Origin: Galdieria sulphuraria
Lineage: Eukaryota > Rhodophyta > Bangiophyceae > Galdieriales > Galdieriaceae
Length of the DNA: 17,549 nt
Assembly (NCBI RefSeq): GCF_000341285.1
Contig: NW_005178403.1
Span: forward strand, 1 to 17,549
Reading direction: 5' to 3'
Shown: one piece after another, positions 1 to 8,999 of the stretch
How positions within the stretch are numbered: the first letter of the stretch is position 1
Layout: every line of letters starts with the position of its first letter
The notes under the pieces: generated by a model
The model's database searches: none
Told to the model about the DNA's origin: nothing
Seen by the model: only the letters and a program-made list of their open reading frames with translations
Position numbers and translations under genes: made by a program

Positions 1-1400
1 ACTCTGCATGGGCTGGGTGATAGGAAATAATCCAAGCTTGCTAATCGATTATAGTTTTGTACTCAATTAACTTATCTCTTCTATTGTTTCTTAAAAAAAC
101 GGATACAATTTTGTATTCAGTTTCCTAACAACTCACAATATCAGTAGAACTATTTTCTAATTCAAAGGAAACATCTCTTTTGAACTAGTTGTGATTCTAT
201 CAAAAGCATTCGGAACTTTCAGGAAACCCTCTCAACAAATAAACTTGTGTAACTCACAAATATGGCTTGTTCAGGTAGGAAATCATAAGGGATTACAGAG
301 AGCTTAAAATTTCAATTTTGAAAGAAACAAAGAATATAAAAGAAGTAAAAAAGAATAAGATTGACTTTACATTTTGAAGCTCAAATAGTTTGTTAGGCGT
401 GGGACTCGATAACAACTGGACAGACATTGTCCAATTTTCGTCGATATTTGAAGTGAGAAAATTCAAAGTGTCTTCCGTTTCAATATAGCAAATGAGATAA
501 AAGTTATGCTTTGGATTCGTTTTCTTATGGTATACTATGCAACAGTTACAATTTCAGTTTAGATATTTGGAACCGAAATGAATTGTCACTTTTTATCACA
601 GCTTTGTTGAAACTCTAGTGGTTGTGATGTATAATATCCATGTTGTCCAACAACCAATGATGTATATATATATATATATATATTTCAAGAGCTTCAAGTA
701 AAAAGGACGACAAAATACAAAACCATTTAACTAAACAACAGCTCCAGTCCATAGTTCAGTTATCACAAGACAAAAAGTTACTGGCTACCATAGTTTATAC
801 GTTCAAGAATGAATATCTAAGAATCTTTGAACAACAGGTATATAGCTTTGGAAAAAATAGACTCAACAAAAAGACAACTTGAGATGGAATTGTCTTTACA
901 ATTCTGAATGCATTTATGAAAGTCTTCTTTGACTATTTTGCAAACCAGTAATATAGAAAACAAATGTCATCCATTCTTTCTTTTCAAAATTTTCTTACTT
1001 CAACCTTGTTACTCTCCTTTTTGTTATGTGCGTTGAGCACCGTGGCCTTAAGTACTAGGAAGCATAACAGGATGGAAACGTGATTTTACCCTCAAAAATA
1101 ACTTGTAACTATTTACATATGAGAATTCTGGCATCAAGCAGCTATCAGTATTTTATAGTCTATCAATTACTTGTAACCAAAAGGAGGACATCCAAAATTC
1201 AGCTCTATTCCAATCTCCCTCTCTGTCAAATGAGACAAAAGTATTGTGCTGTCTGGCATAGTCAGAAGCTTCAATAGTGAAATGTTTTTTGATATTTTAG
1301 AAAAAGCAGAATATTGTATGTTACTCAGCAAAGTAAAAGATAGAGGTGAATCTTGAAATATCCTTGCAAGAAATAGGGAGAAGTATTACAGCTTCTTGAG
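1..1400. other. AT-rich stretch with no supportable gene
   Basis: Stop codons are dense in all six frames and nothing here can be assigned to a family. The only open frame over 60 codons (1080-1277, plus) has no recognisable motif and no duplicated partner elsewhere in the window. A TA microsatellite lies inside at 663-682. I see no RNA gene and no clear repeat shared with the rest of the window. It may hold introns or untranslated parts of a gene lying to the left, but that cannot be shown. Confidence 0.5.
663..682. repeat. (TA)10 microsatellite
   Basis: Ten uninterrupted TA dinucleotides within AT-rich non-coding sequence. This is a plain simple repeat. Confidence 0.95.
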
Positions 1401-1515
1401 TTGCAACATTCAAAACTGTCGAGTCATTCTTCACCCTGCATCGAATCAAGGCTATTGGAACTTGGCATAGTTAATGTACTTTTATCGTTTCAATTGTTAG
1501 AATGGAGTATAACTT

Positions 1516-1536
1516 TTCTTCTTCTTCTTCTTCTTC
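1516..1536. repeat. (TTC)7 microsatellite
   Basis: Seven TTC triplets. On the minus strand it reads GAA, or an arginine run (AGA) in the frame of the open stretch 1490-1708. That stretch resembles part of a decayed gene, so the run may be an expansion inside an old exon or intron. Confidence 0.9.
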
Positions 1537-1539
1537 TCT

Positions 1540-1850
1540 GGAACCATAACGTAAAAGGGACTTGCTTGAACTCAGACTGCATAGATGGCATCATTGAGGT
1601 ACTCACACCGCAAGGTAATAAAGTGTTTCCATTTTCAATTGGATTCCAAATATGTTGTATTTTCAAGGAATTCTCGTTGGTTTTGTTAGATAAATAAAGG
1701 AAATTCACAGGTCAACAATAACTCAGCTCTAGTTCTTACAACACTAATTTGTTCTGTTGACCAAAATTCAGTTCCAACAAGTCTAAACGTTACATCGTAT
1801 ATTTTTGTTTGGTAGCTAACTATGTTACTAGGCATTGGAGTTTGTAAACA
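1540..1850 (-). pseudogene. Decayed coding segment, tandem copy A
   Basis: Read on the minus strand, this has a piece with YDVTFRLVGTEFW (near 1800-1760) and, further downstream, TLLPCGVST (near 1620-1590). Both pieces recur at about 300 bases offset in copy B as YNVSFRLIGTLF and TLLACGVRT. The substitutions are mostly conservative at the protein level (D/N, T/S, V/I, P/A, S/R), as expected if the ancestor was coding. The two pieces sit in different open frames (1686-1907 and 1490-1708), so an intron or a frameshift separates them. The product is unknown. It could be a ~100-residue domain repeated within one protein or two tandem genes. It lies on the same strand as the membrane-protein fragments at 3200-5640 and could be their 3' part; that is inference. 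Confidence 0.4.
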
Positions 1851-1879
1851 CCATTTCCTTTTTGGCTGGTTTGTATAGA

Positions 1880-2140
1880 AGGAAAGGTTACAGTTCTCAC
1901 GCCGCAAGCTAACAGAGTTTTACTCCCGCTCAAGTTGAAAAATTGACAAGTTTGCACTTTCTAAGCCATTTTTCCAGGTTTAGAGAGGTTACCAACAAAG
2001 GACGATTCTCAGGCCGAGAACAAGTCAAAAACTAGTTGTAGCAACAGCTTGTTCTCGTTTGTTATCGAAATAAGGTTCCAATAAGTCTGAAACTTACGTT
2101 GTAAAGATAATTTTGGTCCAATTCAACTCTGTTGAAAGGC
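1880..2140 (-). pseudogene. Decayed coding segment, tandem copy B
   Basis: This is the partner of copy A, ~300 bases to its right, which is upstream on the minus strand. It keeps YNVSFRLIGTLF (around 2105-2070) and SGSKTLLACGVRT (around 1925-1890). Between these pieces the frame contains stops, for example directly after GTLFR, so it is more decayed than copy A. The AACGTAAGT inside the first motif could also be read as a splice donor, so the conservation might reflect an exon edge. No family is recognised. Confidence 0.4.
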
Positions 2141-3100
2141 TATATTGACAAGGAACTTTCTTATGACACTCACTGTCTCTCTTTTATTCCAACAATAGTA
2201 TGACTTGAGATTGATTGTATCCTGGCCATTTATTTTCCCAGTAGCCTACAACAAAGCTCAAACTAGACATACAAGATACTATATCCAATGAGAGGAGACG
2301 GTATGTATCCATCCTTCACCGTCAGTGGTCTGGTTGAACATAACAATGGTTGGTTTGATGGAGTGAAAGATCCAGTGTTCTCAACGTTTTGGACTTGAGT
2401 TTCAGGTTTTCACTGAAACTTTTCCAAATTCCGTTTCCAACGGATTCATAGTTTATGTTGGATAAGTTGATGTCTATTATCCAGATTTTTTCTTTCAAGC
2501 CCTGGAACTGTTTTTCTTGTAACAGTCCATCAGGTTTTTCTGAGCTCTAAAATCTGAGCTCCAGTTATATTGTAGTTTTATTTGAGATTATTCAACATTT
2601 ACTATCTTATTGACGTTGATGTATTCTATGCAAGAGTTGTTGTTATTTCAACTGTAGTCTTATATGGAAATTCGAGATTTGTATTGTAGAGAAAAGAGCC
2701 AAGACAAAGGAGTTACTGCTGTTGTTGAGTCTTAGTTTATATTACCAAGTAGTTGTCTCAAGTCCATTCAGTTTTATTGAGTATTGTTTCGAAGCAGTTT
2801 TACGAATTATGAGGAGTCCAAAGCCTTGTAGGTGGTTGTTGAGAATCAGCCCTTGGGTAGATATTTTGCAGGAGATTCTGAGAATTGTCTTTTGTTCAAT
2901 ACACACAGAGCTTCTATATTTTCGTTTTTGTCTTTTATGCGACTCTTTTCAAGGTGGAGAAGTCTGTCCTTAGCTCTGCAACATGTTTTGGGATGTAACA
3001 AAAACTATTTCATTTTCTAGGATAGTATATGAAAGTCTTAGTTAGGTCCATCACTGTGTTATGTGGAATAGTGGCTGGTATGATTATGGCTTTGAGACAA
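2141..3100. other. Stretch with only short, unassignable open frames
   Basis: Two overlapping plus-strand frames (2722-2973, and 2832-3020 from a GTG) are open, but no motif, membrane segment or duplicated copy supports either. The second is preceded by CTTGTAG, which could be a 3' splice site. I cannot place this stretch in the tandem duplication that begins near 3100. It may be intergenic or part of the decayed minus-strand locus. Confidence 0.35.
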
Positions 3101-3202
3101 TCCTGTCATGGAAACGAAAGCTGAATAGAGCCTTTTCTTTTTGAAAACAATGAAAAAGTTTTCTAATGAATATATGCTCAACTTGTTGAGAACCATTCAA
3201 AA

Positions 3203-3445
3203 TCAAGCAAATAAAAGGACGTTCTTGAACGCCTTGGTTGTGTCCACCTGGTAAAAAGCTGTGACATTGGCGGTTTTAACTGCTGGTGGTAGTTGCATAT
3301 TATTTTCGAAGTACCCCTTTATTTTTATGAATGACAAGGTTTTCAAGGGTGACTTATGTCTAAAACCATATGTAAGTTGTAAGAATGATAGTAGTGAAAC
3401 GGGTAGCGATGTTGTTTTTGAAACGCGGCTATCAGAAGTTGTCAT
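3203..3445 (-). pseudogene. Open minus-strand segment, possible old exon
   Basis: An 80-codon open segment. Its middle (PVSLLSFLQLTYGF) aligns in frame with PASLLSILQTKYG in copy 2 (around 4990-4940), where a stop follows soon after. Its C-terminal part (AVKTANVT) aligns with a similar stretch in copy 2. The opposite strand is also open here (3261-3452) and its peptide KPYVSCKNDSSETG aligns with RPYFVCKIDNSEAG in copy 2. Conservation alone therefore does not settle the coding strand. The minus strand is preferred because the membrane-segment exon and the GTAAGT-ended exon nearby lie on it. The product is unknown. Confidence 0.3.
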
Positions 3446-3566
3446 TGGGTAACTAATGTGGTGTGGTTGTTGAGAAGGGAAGTGGTACTAAGACGGTGTA
3501 AATGGAAAAAAAAGAAAAGGAGCTTTTCTGTGAAACAGTACTTGCCTCGTCAAAAGTGCTACTTAC

Positions 3567-3715
3567 CTTTTTTTCCTCTCCCATTCACTCAAGGTTGTGT
3601 TGGTGAAAGTAGTGGTAGTTGTAGTTGACAAAACTTGAAAAGGAGACAACACATTTTGTGGAAAAATTCGTTTGGTAGGATAATAGATGAAGTAGCTCTG
3701 AAAGAAATTCACGAA
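3567..3715 (-). pseudogene. Ser/Thr-rich possible exon ending at GTAAGT
   Basis: In one open minus-strand frame the sequence reads FFQSYFIYYPTKRIFPQN, then a serine/threonine-rich run (STTTTTTFTNTT), then SEWERKK. It stops at AAAG|GTAAGT, a strong 5' splice-site match (3566-3561). A pyrimidine-rich TTTCTTTCAG lies at the other end and could be a 3' splice site. The Ser/Thr run resembles the O-glycosylated stalk of a cell-surface protein, which would suit the membrane segment encoded just upstream at 3870-4050. The matching part of copy 2 (around 5210-5130) has in-frame stops, so at least that copy is dead. Confidence 0.35.
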
Positions 3716-3849
3716 AGATCGTAAGAATACCGACAATATTATATGAGTGCATATTGTTGTTATCAGAAGGACTCTCTTTTCCGACTAGAGTTTAGCTTTG
3801 ATTTAGAAGGTACAGCTCAACAATTGGCAGATAACCCACGAATTATATA

Positions 3850-4206
3850 CAAACAGACAGTTTGGTTTGCATACTTGCACGAACCATAAAACATTCCTGG
3901 AGCATCACAGTAAAATCAAGCAATTGACGACACAACTTGAAATTCATCTACAGCCACCATCACTACCACTACAAGAGTGAGCCCAAGCCCAACATGCTAT
4001 GGCACAGTGTTTCGTTAGACAAGGAAAAAGAGTTGTATTTCTATCTTTTACTGTGTTCTTTGTTGTTGGCGTAACCAGAGAATCGTCATTGTGTTTTATT
4101 TATTTAGAATTGCACATGGAAATAAATAAGTGATGTTCTACTAGTTTTTTTACATATCATGGAAAAGTATGAATTATGACCTACTTGTTACCAGCATACA
4201 GGAAAT
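3850..4206 (-). pseudogene. Frameshifted copy of small membrane-protein gene
   Basis: This is homologous to the candidate gene at 5347-5642. It retains the exon-2 start (RNTTLFPC), the ACW motif, and a hydrophobic stretch readable as LGLTLVVVVMVAV after correcting one extra G. It then shifts frame again before the tail. The first-exon region (near 4206-4160) is also damaged: the counterpart of MVQVGQNPYF is split between frames (QVGHNSYF). At least three lesions relative to copy 2 make it a pseudogene. Confidence 0.5.
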
Positions 4207-4260
4207 TGTAATATTTTCTTTATAGAACACTATGAATGAATTACACACAGGCTTCTGTTG

Positions 4261-4699
4261 TACCTGACTATCAGTAGGAATTTCTCAAGTCCTTGAAAGG
4301 CTCAAGAGTAGCCCACCTTCTTTGAGTGTGAAAGACACAAAGACAAATTTGTGCACTTGTATCTTTGTTTCTGAGAATAGACGGATGACTAACATAATTG
4401 CTTACTTTTGCAGTCTATTATAACTCGACATTTTTGAGTCACAGTTTCTGGTTTCTTTTGTTCTAGTGTCTCACCAATAGTTTTGTTTCGTGAAATTGGG
4501 ATACCCGCTCTTTTATTGTACACGACTTTACTGTGGGTGTTTCCAATTGGTTACTCAGTCTTTTTGGGTTTCTCCCTCACAAGAGAGAGTTTAACACAGA
4601 GTCAAGTTGCAAGATTGGTTTCATCTCACACATGTTGAAGAAGAGAAAGATAGAAGTGAATAGGTTTTTGTTGTGATTGACAGGACCCTGGAACTCGAC
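4261..4699. other. Spacer between the two tandem units
   Basis: No open frame of note and no counterpart that I can align within the window. It separates the right end of tandem copy 1 from the left end of copy 2. It could be unique DNA or intron and flanking sequence of the minus-strand locus. Confidence 0.4.
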
Positions 4700-5730
4700 G
4701 TCATGGAGTTGACATTTGAAAACGAAAGCTGAAAACAAACCTCTTTTTCTTTGAGAGCAAAGGAAAAGTTTTCAAGTCAAAAAGCATGTTAAAGCTGTTG
4801 AAACGAGGAACTAAAGGAAGAAACAAGGCAGAATTGAAAACCTAGGATATCCCTTAAGGGTAGAAGTTGTGGCATTGATGTTTGTATCAGCTAGTAACTG
4901 AACTGTTTCTTTGGAAGACTTCTTTTTTGTTAGTTGTAACGACCATATTTCGTTTGCAAGATTGATAATAGTGAAGCTGGTACCGTTGATATTCCTAAAA
5001 AATCGGCTGCTTGGAGTTGAGACAAGGAGAAGAGTAGTGTTAGGAATATTGTGTAAATGATTGACAGGGAGGCTTGAAGAACAGCACTTGGCTCTTCAAG
5101 AATGCTGTTGACCTGCTCTTTCTTCCAACTTACTTAAGTTCTTTATGGTGAAAGTGATGACACATTACAATATTTCAAAAACAGTTTGTGATTGGGTAGC
5201 GAAACAAGTTAGTCTTGAAAGAACTTCATGAAAGGTTGTAAGAACAGCTACATCATTGTTCGACTGTAAATGGATGCCAACAAAAATATTTTCGTATCGA
5301 AATATAGCCTAACATCTGGTATATAGTCTTAAGTCAACGCAAAGGTTCATTTTATAGGAAGCATAAAACATTTCTCGAACACCGCAGCAAAATCAAGCAA
5401 TTGACGAACACAACTTGAAATTCTACTACTTACTATCACAACAACTGTGACAACAAGTGTTAGGCCAAGCCAACAGGCCGTGATATAGTCATTTAGTTGA
5501 CAAGGAAGAGGATTTATATTTCTATCTTTTTACTGTTTTCTACATTGAAAGAAATAAGTGTTGTTCTATTATCTGCTGTCCTGTGTTACATCAATGATCG
5601 TTTTTTGTCATAAAAGTATGGGTTTTGACCCACTTGTACCATATAGGAAACTGTAGTTCTTACTTGGTAGAATATAATGAATCATCATTTACACACAGAC
5701 TTTTCCTGTACGTGACTGTCAACAAGAATA
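4700..5730. repeat. Diverged ~1.5-kb tandem unit, copy 2
   Basis: Second copy of the unit at 3100-4260, with the same landmarks in the same order. The left two-thirds has lost its open frames: in-frame stops occur at the counterparts of the 3203-3445 and 3567-3715 segments. The right end (5347-5642) is better preserved than in copy 1. Unequal decay of different parts in the two copies suggests that neither is a full functional gene now. Confidence 0.75.
5347..5642 (-). CDS. Possible two-exon small single-pass membrane protein
   Basis: Proposed model: exon 1 at 5642-5590, intron 5589-5522 (68 nt, GT...AG, ending GATAG), exon 2 at 5521-5347, stop TGA at 5349-5347, 75 residues in all. Exon 1 begins at the first in-frame ATG and encodes a polar, basic start (MVQVGQNPYFYDKKRSL). 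Exon 2 continues NINPLPCQLNDYITACW into a strongly hydrophobic segment LGLTLVVTVVVIV, then a tail SSRISSCVRQLLDF ending in FMLPIK. The layout fits a membrane anchor near the N terminus. The copy at 3850-4206 keeps these peptides but with frameshifts. If the ancestral gene continued into the Ser/Thr-rich segment, this copy is a truncated remnant. No family is recognised, and the intron is inferred from sequence only. Confidence 0.35.
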
Positions 5731-5736
5731 TATTAC

Positions 5737-5826
5737 AGGTTCATCCTGATTTCATTCAATACAGTTTGCTTTATTGAATCCAATATTGAATGATCATGTG
5801 TTTCTGGAATATAAGAAATGTGTTGC
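5737..5826. repeat. ~90-bp dispersed repeat, copy 1
   Basis: Runs from AGGTTCATCCTGATT to GTTGC. It matches 13675-13763 closely, with about one difference per eight or nine bases by eye. It overlaps the end of the minus-strand ORF 5771-6025. On the minus strand both copies share SN.FLIF and the same terminal stop after YWIQ. The other copy sits at the right edge of an insertion, so this may be the end of a small mobile element. Confidence 0.75.
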
Positions 5827-6025
5827 TTTTCATAGGCATAGATAAATCAGCATCCTCTATTTTTTTATCCTTACCGAATTTAATTGGACTTTGTTTGAAT
5901 CCAATGATTCTTATTGTTCTTGAGGCATCTTCTAGTCCCGTAAAATTGTCACTTTGTTGATAAAGATATTTTTTGCTAAAAGTCAATTTTTTGTACTCAT
6001 TGACGTGAAGGATGAGGGTAGTCAT
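5771..6025 (-). CDS. Hypothetical 84-residue lysine-rich ORF
   Basis: ATG to TAA open frame, 84 codons, rich in lysine. A central GLEDASRTIRIIGFKQSP is followed by KFGKDKKIEDADLSMP, an amino-acid balance more protein-like than most short frames in this AT-rich DNA. No domain, signal peptide or membrane segment is recognised. Its last ~18 codons fall in the dispersed repeat shared with 13675-13763, where the homologous frame has a stop (FLIF followed by TAG) but the same final stop. It may be a terminal exon of a gene or a piece of a mobile element. Two other minus-strand open segments lie just upstream (6048-6245 and 6163-6435) and could be neighbouring exons. Confidence 0.25.
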   Translation of the reverse strand: MTTLILHVNEYKKLTFSKKYLYQQSDNFTGLEDASRTIRIIGFKQSPIKFGKDKKIEDADLSMPMKSNTFLIFQKHMIIQYWIQ

Positions 6026-6162
6026 CTTCTCGCATTATCTAATCTTTTCAAAAAAGTTGCAAGTACTCAACACCAAAATACAGAACTTGCATTGTAAAAA
6101 AGTGTGACGATAGTAAACTATAGTATTCGCAGACTATCGAATTACTTGATTTAGAAGAAGAT

Positions 6163-6435
6163 TCAACTACACTGTAGACGACTGGGTACGAATGGGCTGG
6201 GATAAGCAGTAAAGCAATCTTGTCGGTACAAGCTATTGAATCCAAGAAAAACTATTTTACATTTTCGTCTTATTGTTTTATATCCTTTAAAAAATACACC
6301 TGGATGTATTAAAGAGAAATGAAATAAATGATTCCCTAGCTCAATATGCTGAAGCAACATTTTTATGAAATAAAGATCTTGAATTTGATTCTCACTAGAA
6401 ACATCTACGATACTCTGGTCGTCATTAGTAGACAA
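6163..6435 (-). CDS. Hypothetical open segment, possible exon
   Basis: A 90-codon open minus-strand frame with no ATG at its 5' end; it starts after a stop and the first plausible initiator is TTG. An internal ATG lies ~27 codons in. It contains DDQSIVDVSSENQIQDLYF and LLQHIELGNHLFHFSLIHP. CCAG|GTGTAT within it could be a 5' splice site. It overlaps the frame at 6048-6245. Nothing is recognised. It is listed because its residue balance looks protein-like and it lies on the same strand as 5771-6025. Confidence 0.2.
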   Translation of the reverse strand: MSTNDDQSIVDVSSENQIQDLYFIKMLLQHIELGNHLFHFSLIHPGVFFKGYKTIRRKCKIVFLGFNSLYRQDCFTAYPSPFVPSRLQCS

Positions 6436-6473
6436 GGTATTTTCTACCAGACCAGTATTTCATACCGGTAAAG

Positions 6474-6713
6474 GTGGAGCGTATATGGCACTCTTTTCTT
6501 CGTTTACCCATTTTATTTATATGCATATCCTGTTTTTGCATACTACAATATAAGAAATGGGCCTTTCGTAACGCATTGCTTTTTATGTATGCTTATTTTT
6601 TGACATCTGTAATGATGACAAGTTGCAGAGTGCTTGAAAGAAATCATTATTTTCGACAACATTTATCTTTTTTACACTCACTTTGTTCTTCTTCTTTCTT
6701 CTTTTCTTATTGA
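6474..6713 (+). CDS. Hypothetical hydrophobic open frame
   Basis: A 79-codon plus-strand frame without an ATG at its 5' end (the first codon is GTG; the frame is open from about 6432). It has two hydrophobic stretches, LPILFICISCFCIL and ALLFMYAYFLTSVMM, separated by QYKKWAFRN. That resembles a two-span membrane protein, but T-rich DNA gives such peptides by chance. A second plus-strand frame with an ATG (6767-6991, 74 codons, hydrophobic IVLYIAVNFLIGV) follows and could be a later exon in another frame. No convincing splice pair joins them. Function unknown. Confidence 0.2.
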   Translation: MERIWHSFLRLPILFICISCFCILQYKKWAFRNALLFMYAYFLTSVMMTSCRVLERNHYFRQHLSFLHSLCSSSFFFSY

Positions 6714-7148
6714 ATATGAGTACCATACAATCTCAATGTTAGAAGACTACTAAATTTCTTTTCGAAATGGTAAACTGTGGACTAGAACAAAGAACGTACT
6801 ATCTGACTTGTAGGTTCGTTATTCGAAGTTTTGTGGAGATTGTGCTGTACATAGCTGTCAATTTTCTTATTGGTGTGACAAGTCATAACCACAACATCCA
6901 TAGGAAGAACAACATCAACTCGATGATTCAACTAGATTTCAATTCTGTTCCAAGGAGAAAAATACCATTCCTCATCATTATTGTCAAATAATTCTTGTAT
7001 TCAAATCAACCACTTTTTTGTCCATCAACCAACTGACTGAAACGAAATTGGGAACATTGTTTCCAATCCAAAAATCACATAAAACTCTGACCATATACGA
7101 GTGGAAATGATTATGGAAATATGGTTTACTTCTTGGTTTGCATCTTTG

Positions 7149-7176
7149 ACAACAACAACAACAACAACAGCAGCAA
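7149..7176. repeat. (ACA)n / (CAG)n microsatellite
   Basis: About seven ACA triplets running into CAGCAGCAA. It produces a threonine run in one plus-strand frame and a valine run in a minus-strand frame, so the ORFs crossing it are not trusted. Confidence 0.85.
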
Positions 7177-7316
7177 CTCTCAGAGGAGATAGGAGCACAT
7201 CTCCCATTATGCCATTATTCTCAGAGAGTCATAAGTACGCTACTTGTTCAATAATTTTTCATTTATTTAGAATTGTGGTTGGTGTTTTCATATCACTCTT
7301 TTACCCATCTGGATAA

Positions 7317-7740
7317 TTCAATACATCCTTAATTAAATTTTGGAACAGATTTGTTTTTCGATCTAATTGACAAGAGAATTTACAAAGGTGAAATGAGCCA
7401 CTGTTGAGAAATCAGTTTGAATTCAACTGATTCCAATATCATAGTTGTAGTTATCTCAAACCAAGTTGAAACCGCAATGAGTGAAAACAAGTAGTTGTAC
7501 AAAACTGAGCTGGTAATCAGCTATCAAGATGGGCCACGTCCTTGGCTTGATGGAATCAGGTCGACTTGTTTGGATCAGGAATAGTTTCTTGAATTTCAAA
7601 AATAGGAATTAATTCTCTTGGTGAGAAACCGCTGCCTTTAGAAACGCACGATTTGGGCAGAAAAGGAGGTGTTTGGTATTTTATTGCACTATTTAGCCCA
7701 ATTAGAATCTCAAGTTTCATTTCTTTTTAGAAAGGCACCA
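7317..7740. other. Stretch with nothing recognised
   Basis: No open frame over 60 codons, no simple repeat, and no match that I can see to the subtelomeric modules that start to the right. It appears to be the junction between the older minus-strand gene fossils and the subtelomeric mosaic. Confidence 0.4.
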
Positions 7741-7799
7741 TAATCTATCCTTACTACTTTTGTATTGAGCTTGGTGTTAAATAGAAATACTTGACCTTT

Positions 7800-8744
7800 T
7801 TTATATGATTTCATACTTGTATGGATGACACTATGGAAAAATACTCATTATATGTTATTCTCAGTTATCCTCAACCTTTTCTAAATGTTTGTCGCCTGTT
7901 GAATATGCGTCATAGTTTCATAAAAACATTTGGTATCAGTCAATCTTCCTAGTTTTGTGTTTATAAATTGTATGGTTTGGATAGAACCAATTTGACTACT
8001 ATCTGTTCTATTATTGAAGCTTCTCCAAAGGCTGCTTTGATGGTATAAAACTTGCATATTCCCCCATTTCATTGCAGAATCATAGGCATACGAGGCAATT
8101 CAACTCATTTGGAATTGTATGTCTTGGTACTATAGAGATCATTTTTCTTTTAATTTAGAACGTAAACATTAAGATGTATTTTCTTTGTAAGATTTGAATC
8201 CACATAGCAGCTTGACAAAAAGAGTGACAAAGTACTTTCATTATAATCTCGTATTGGAAGTAATTCAAGTCATACTGAGATACCTGTACATGTCTGTTTA
8301 CTATCTATGGCGAAAAGTTGTCTCTTATTTTTGGTACATTGAGCTATTCTAAGATCAAGCTAATCAATGGTACAGCTTATACTGGGTCATGGTTCTTACA
8401 CAATTGAGTCGCTGTTATCGTCTTGGTAAGAAAATTGTGTTTGACTTTTGTTGACTGATTGCTTAATTGATTGCATTTTGTTGTACTAGCTTATTTAACA
8501 AGTGACAAAGCATGTGCAGTTGGATTTGTGAGATTGACTGATTCCAGTATATGAGAAATAGTAAGAGGACGACTCTATTGAAAAAGAGGATTTAAGAGTG
8601 CACTTTAGACTGATTGTGGATTTGCACATCAAAGACAATGTTGTTACTATTGAAGAGTTTCGTAAAAAGTATGCGATATTGATAGCAATGGGTTATATTT
8701 GCATTTTCAAGTTGAATGTGAATTGGATACTGCTAATAGATTGA
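7800..8744 (+). pseudogene. Ty1/copia-like RT/RNase H remnant, copy 1
   Basis: Three short plus-strand open pieces in order resemble the C-terminal part of a copia-type polyprotein. 8191-8352 encodes SSLTKRVTKYFHYN then LEVIQVILRYLYMSVYY, like the conserved block of RT followed by the ILRYLKGT-type motif. 8471-8554 encodes AYLTSDKACAVGFVRLTDS, placed where RNase H has its D-N-Q motif; here only the aspartate (SDK) remains. 8565-8744 encodes KEDLRVHF, then NVVTIEEFRKKYAILIA, matching the K-H-I-D-I-R-Y-H-F region and the strand and helix before the end, then a stop at 8742-8744. The three pieces are in three different frames and upstream RT is not recognisable, so it is dead. Two other copies share the terminal stop. 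The match is from family knowledge and was not searched. Confidence 0.55.
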
Positions 8745-8999
8745 GATGGGTCCTTTGCACTAGATTGGGTTGTCTTGTCGATTACAAGTCCGTTCTCTCA
8801 TTAAGGTCTTCTAGCATTTCACTAGAAACCTCGTTGTCTCATAAGAAGAATTGCCACATCCGAGACTTTGGCTCATATAGTATTTATATGTTCCCATAAT
8901 TGACCAGAGGAGACGTTGGATAGTTGCTATTTTGCAGAGCGAGGATTTCGTTAGTACGATTGGTTCCGGTTCTGAACAACAAGTTGACCACCAGTGTAC
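8745..8999 (+). repeat. Module following the copia-like remnant, copy 1
   Basis: Includes sequence that recurs after the other remnant copies: the TATAGTATT.ATATGTT motif (8876-8893) and a piece reading IDQ...IVAILQSEDFVSTIGSGS (8901-8965). Relative to the 11.3-kb copy, about 240 bases are missing between TATGTTCCC and AATTGACCAG. It could derive from the 3' untranslated region or long terminal repeat of the element; this is not shown. Confidence 0.5.

Larger units (their letters stand above)
3100..4260. repeat. Diverged ~1.5-kb tandem unit, copy 1
   Basis: Landmarks repeated in the same order in copy 2 are: AACGAAAGCTGA (3113 and about 4724), a tract spelling GTAGTGAAACGGGT here and ATAGTGAAGCTGGT there (about 3390 and 4966), GAAAGAA..TCA.GAAAG (about 3700 and 5218), AAATCAAGCAATTGACGA (about 3914 and 5391), and TTACACACAG (about 4240 and 5690). 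The offset falls from ~1.6 kb to ~1.5 kb across the unit, so indels have built up. Both units carry the minus-strand membrane-protein remnant at the right. Confidence 0.75.

Noticed and set aside
1080-1277. 65-codon plus-strand ORF
   Set aside because: It has no motif, no partner copy and no flanking splice pattern, and frames this long are expected by chance.
7025-7207. Minus-strand frame with a valine run resembling a membrane helix
   Set aside because: The run is the ACA/CAG microsatellite. It does not align with the membrane segment at 5347-5642.
7900-8000. VYKLYGLDR, which recalls the YGLKQAPR motif of copia RT
   Set aside because: The distance to the next recognised block (~260 bases) is too short for an intact RT, and copy 2 does not keep the motif.
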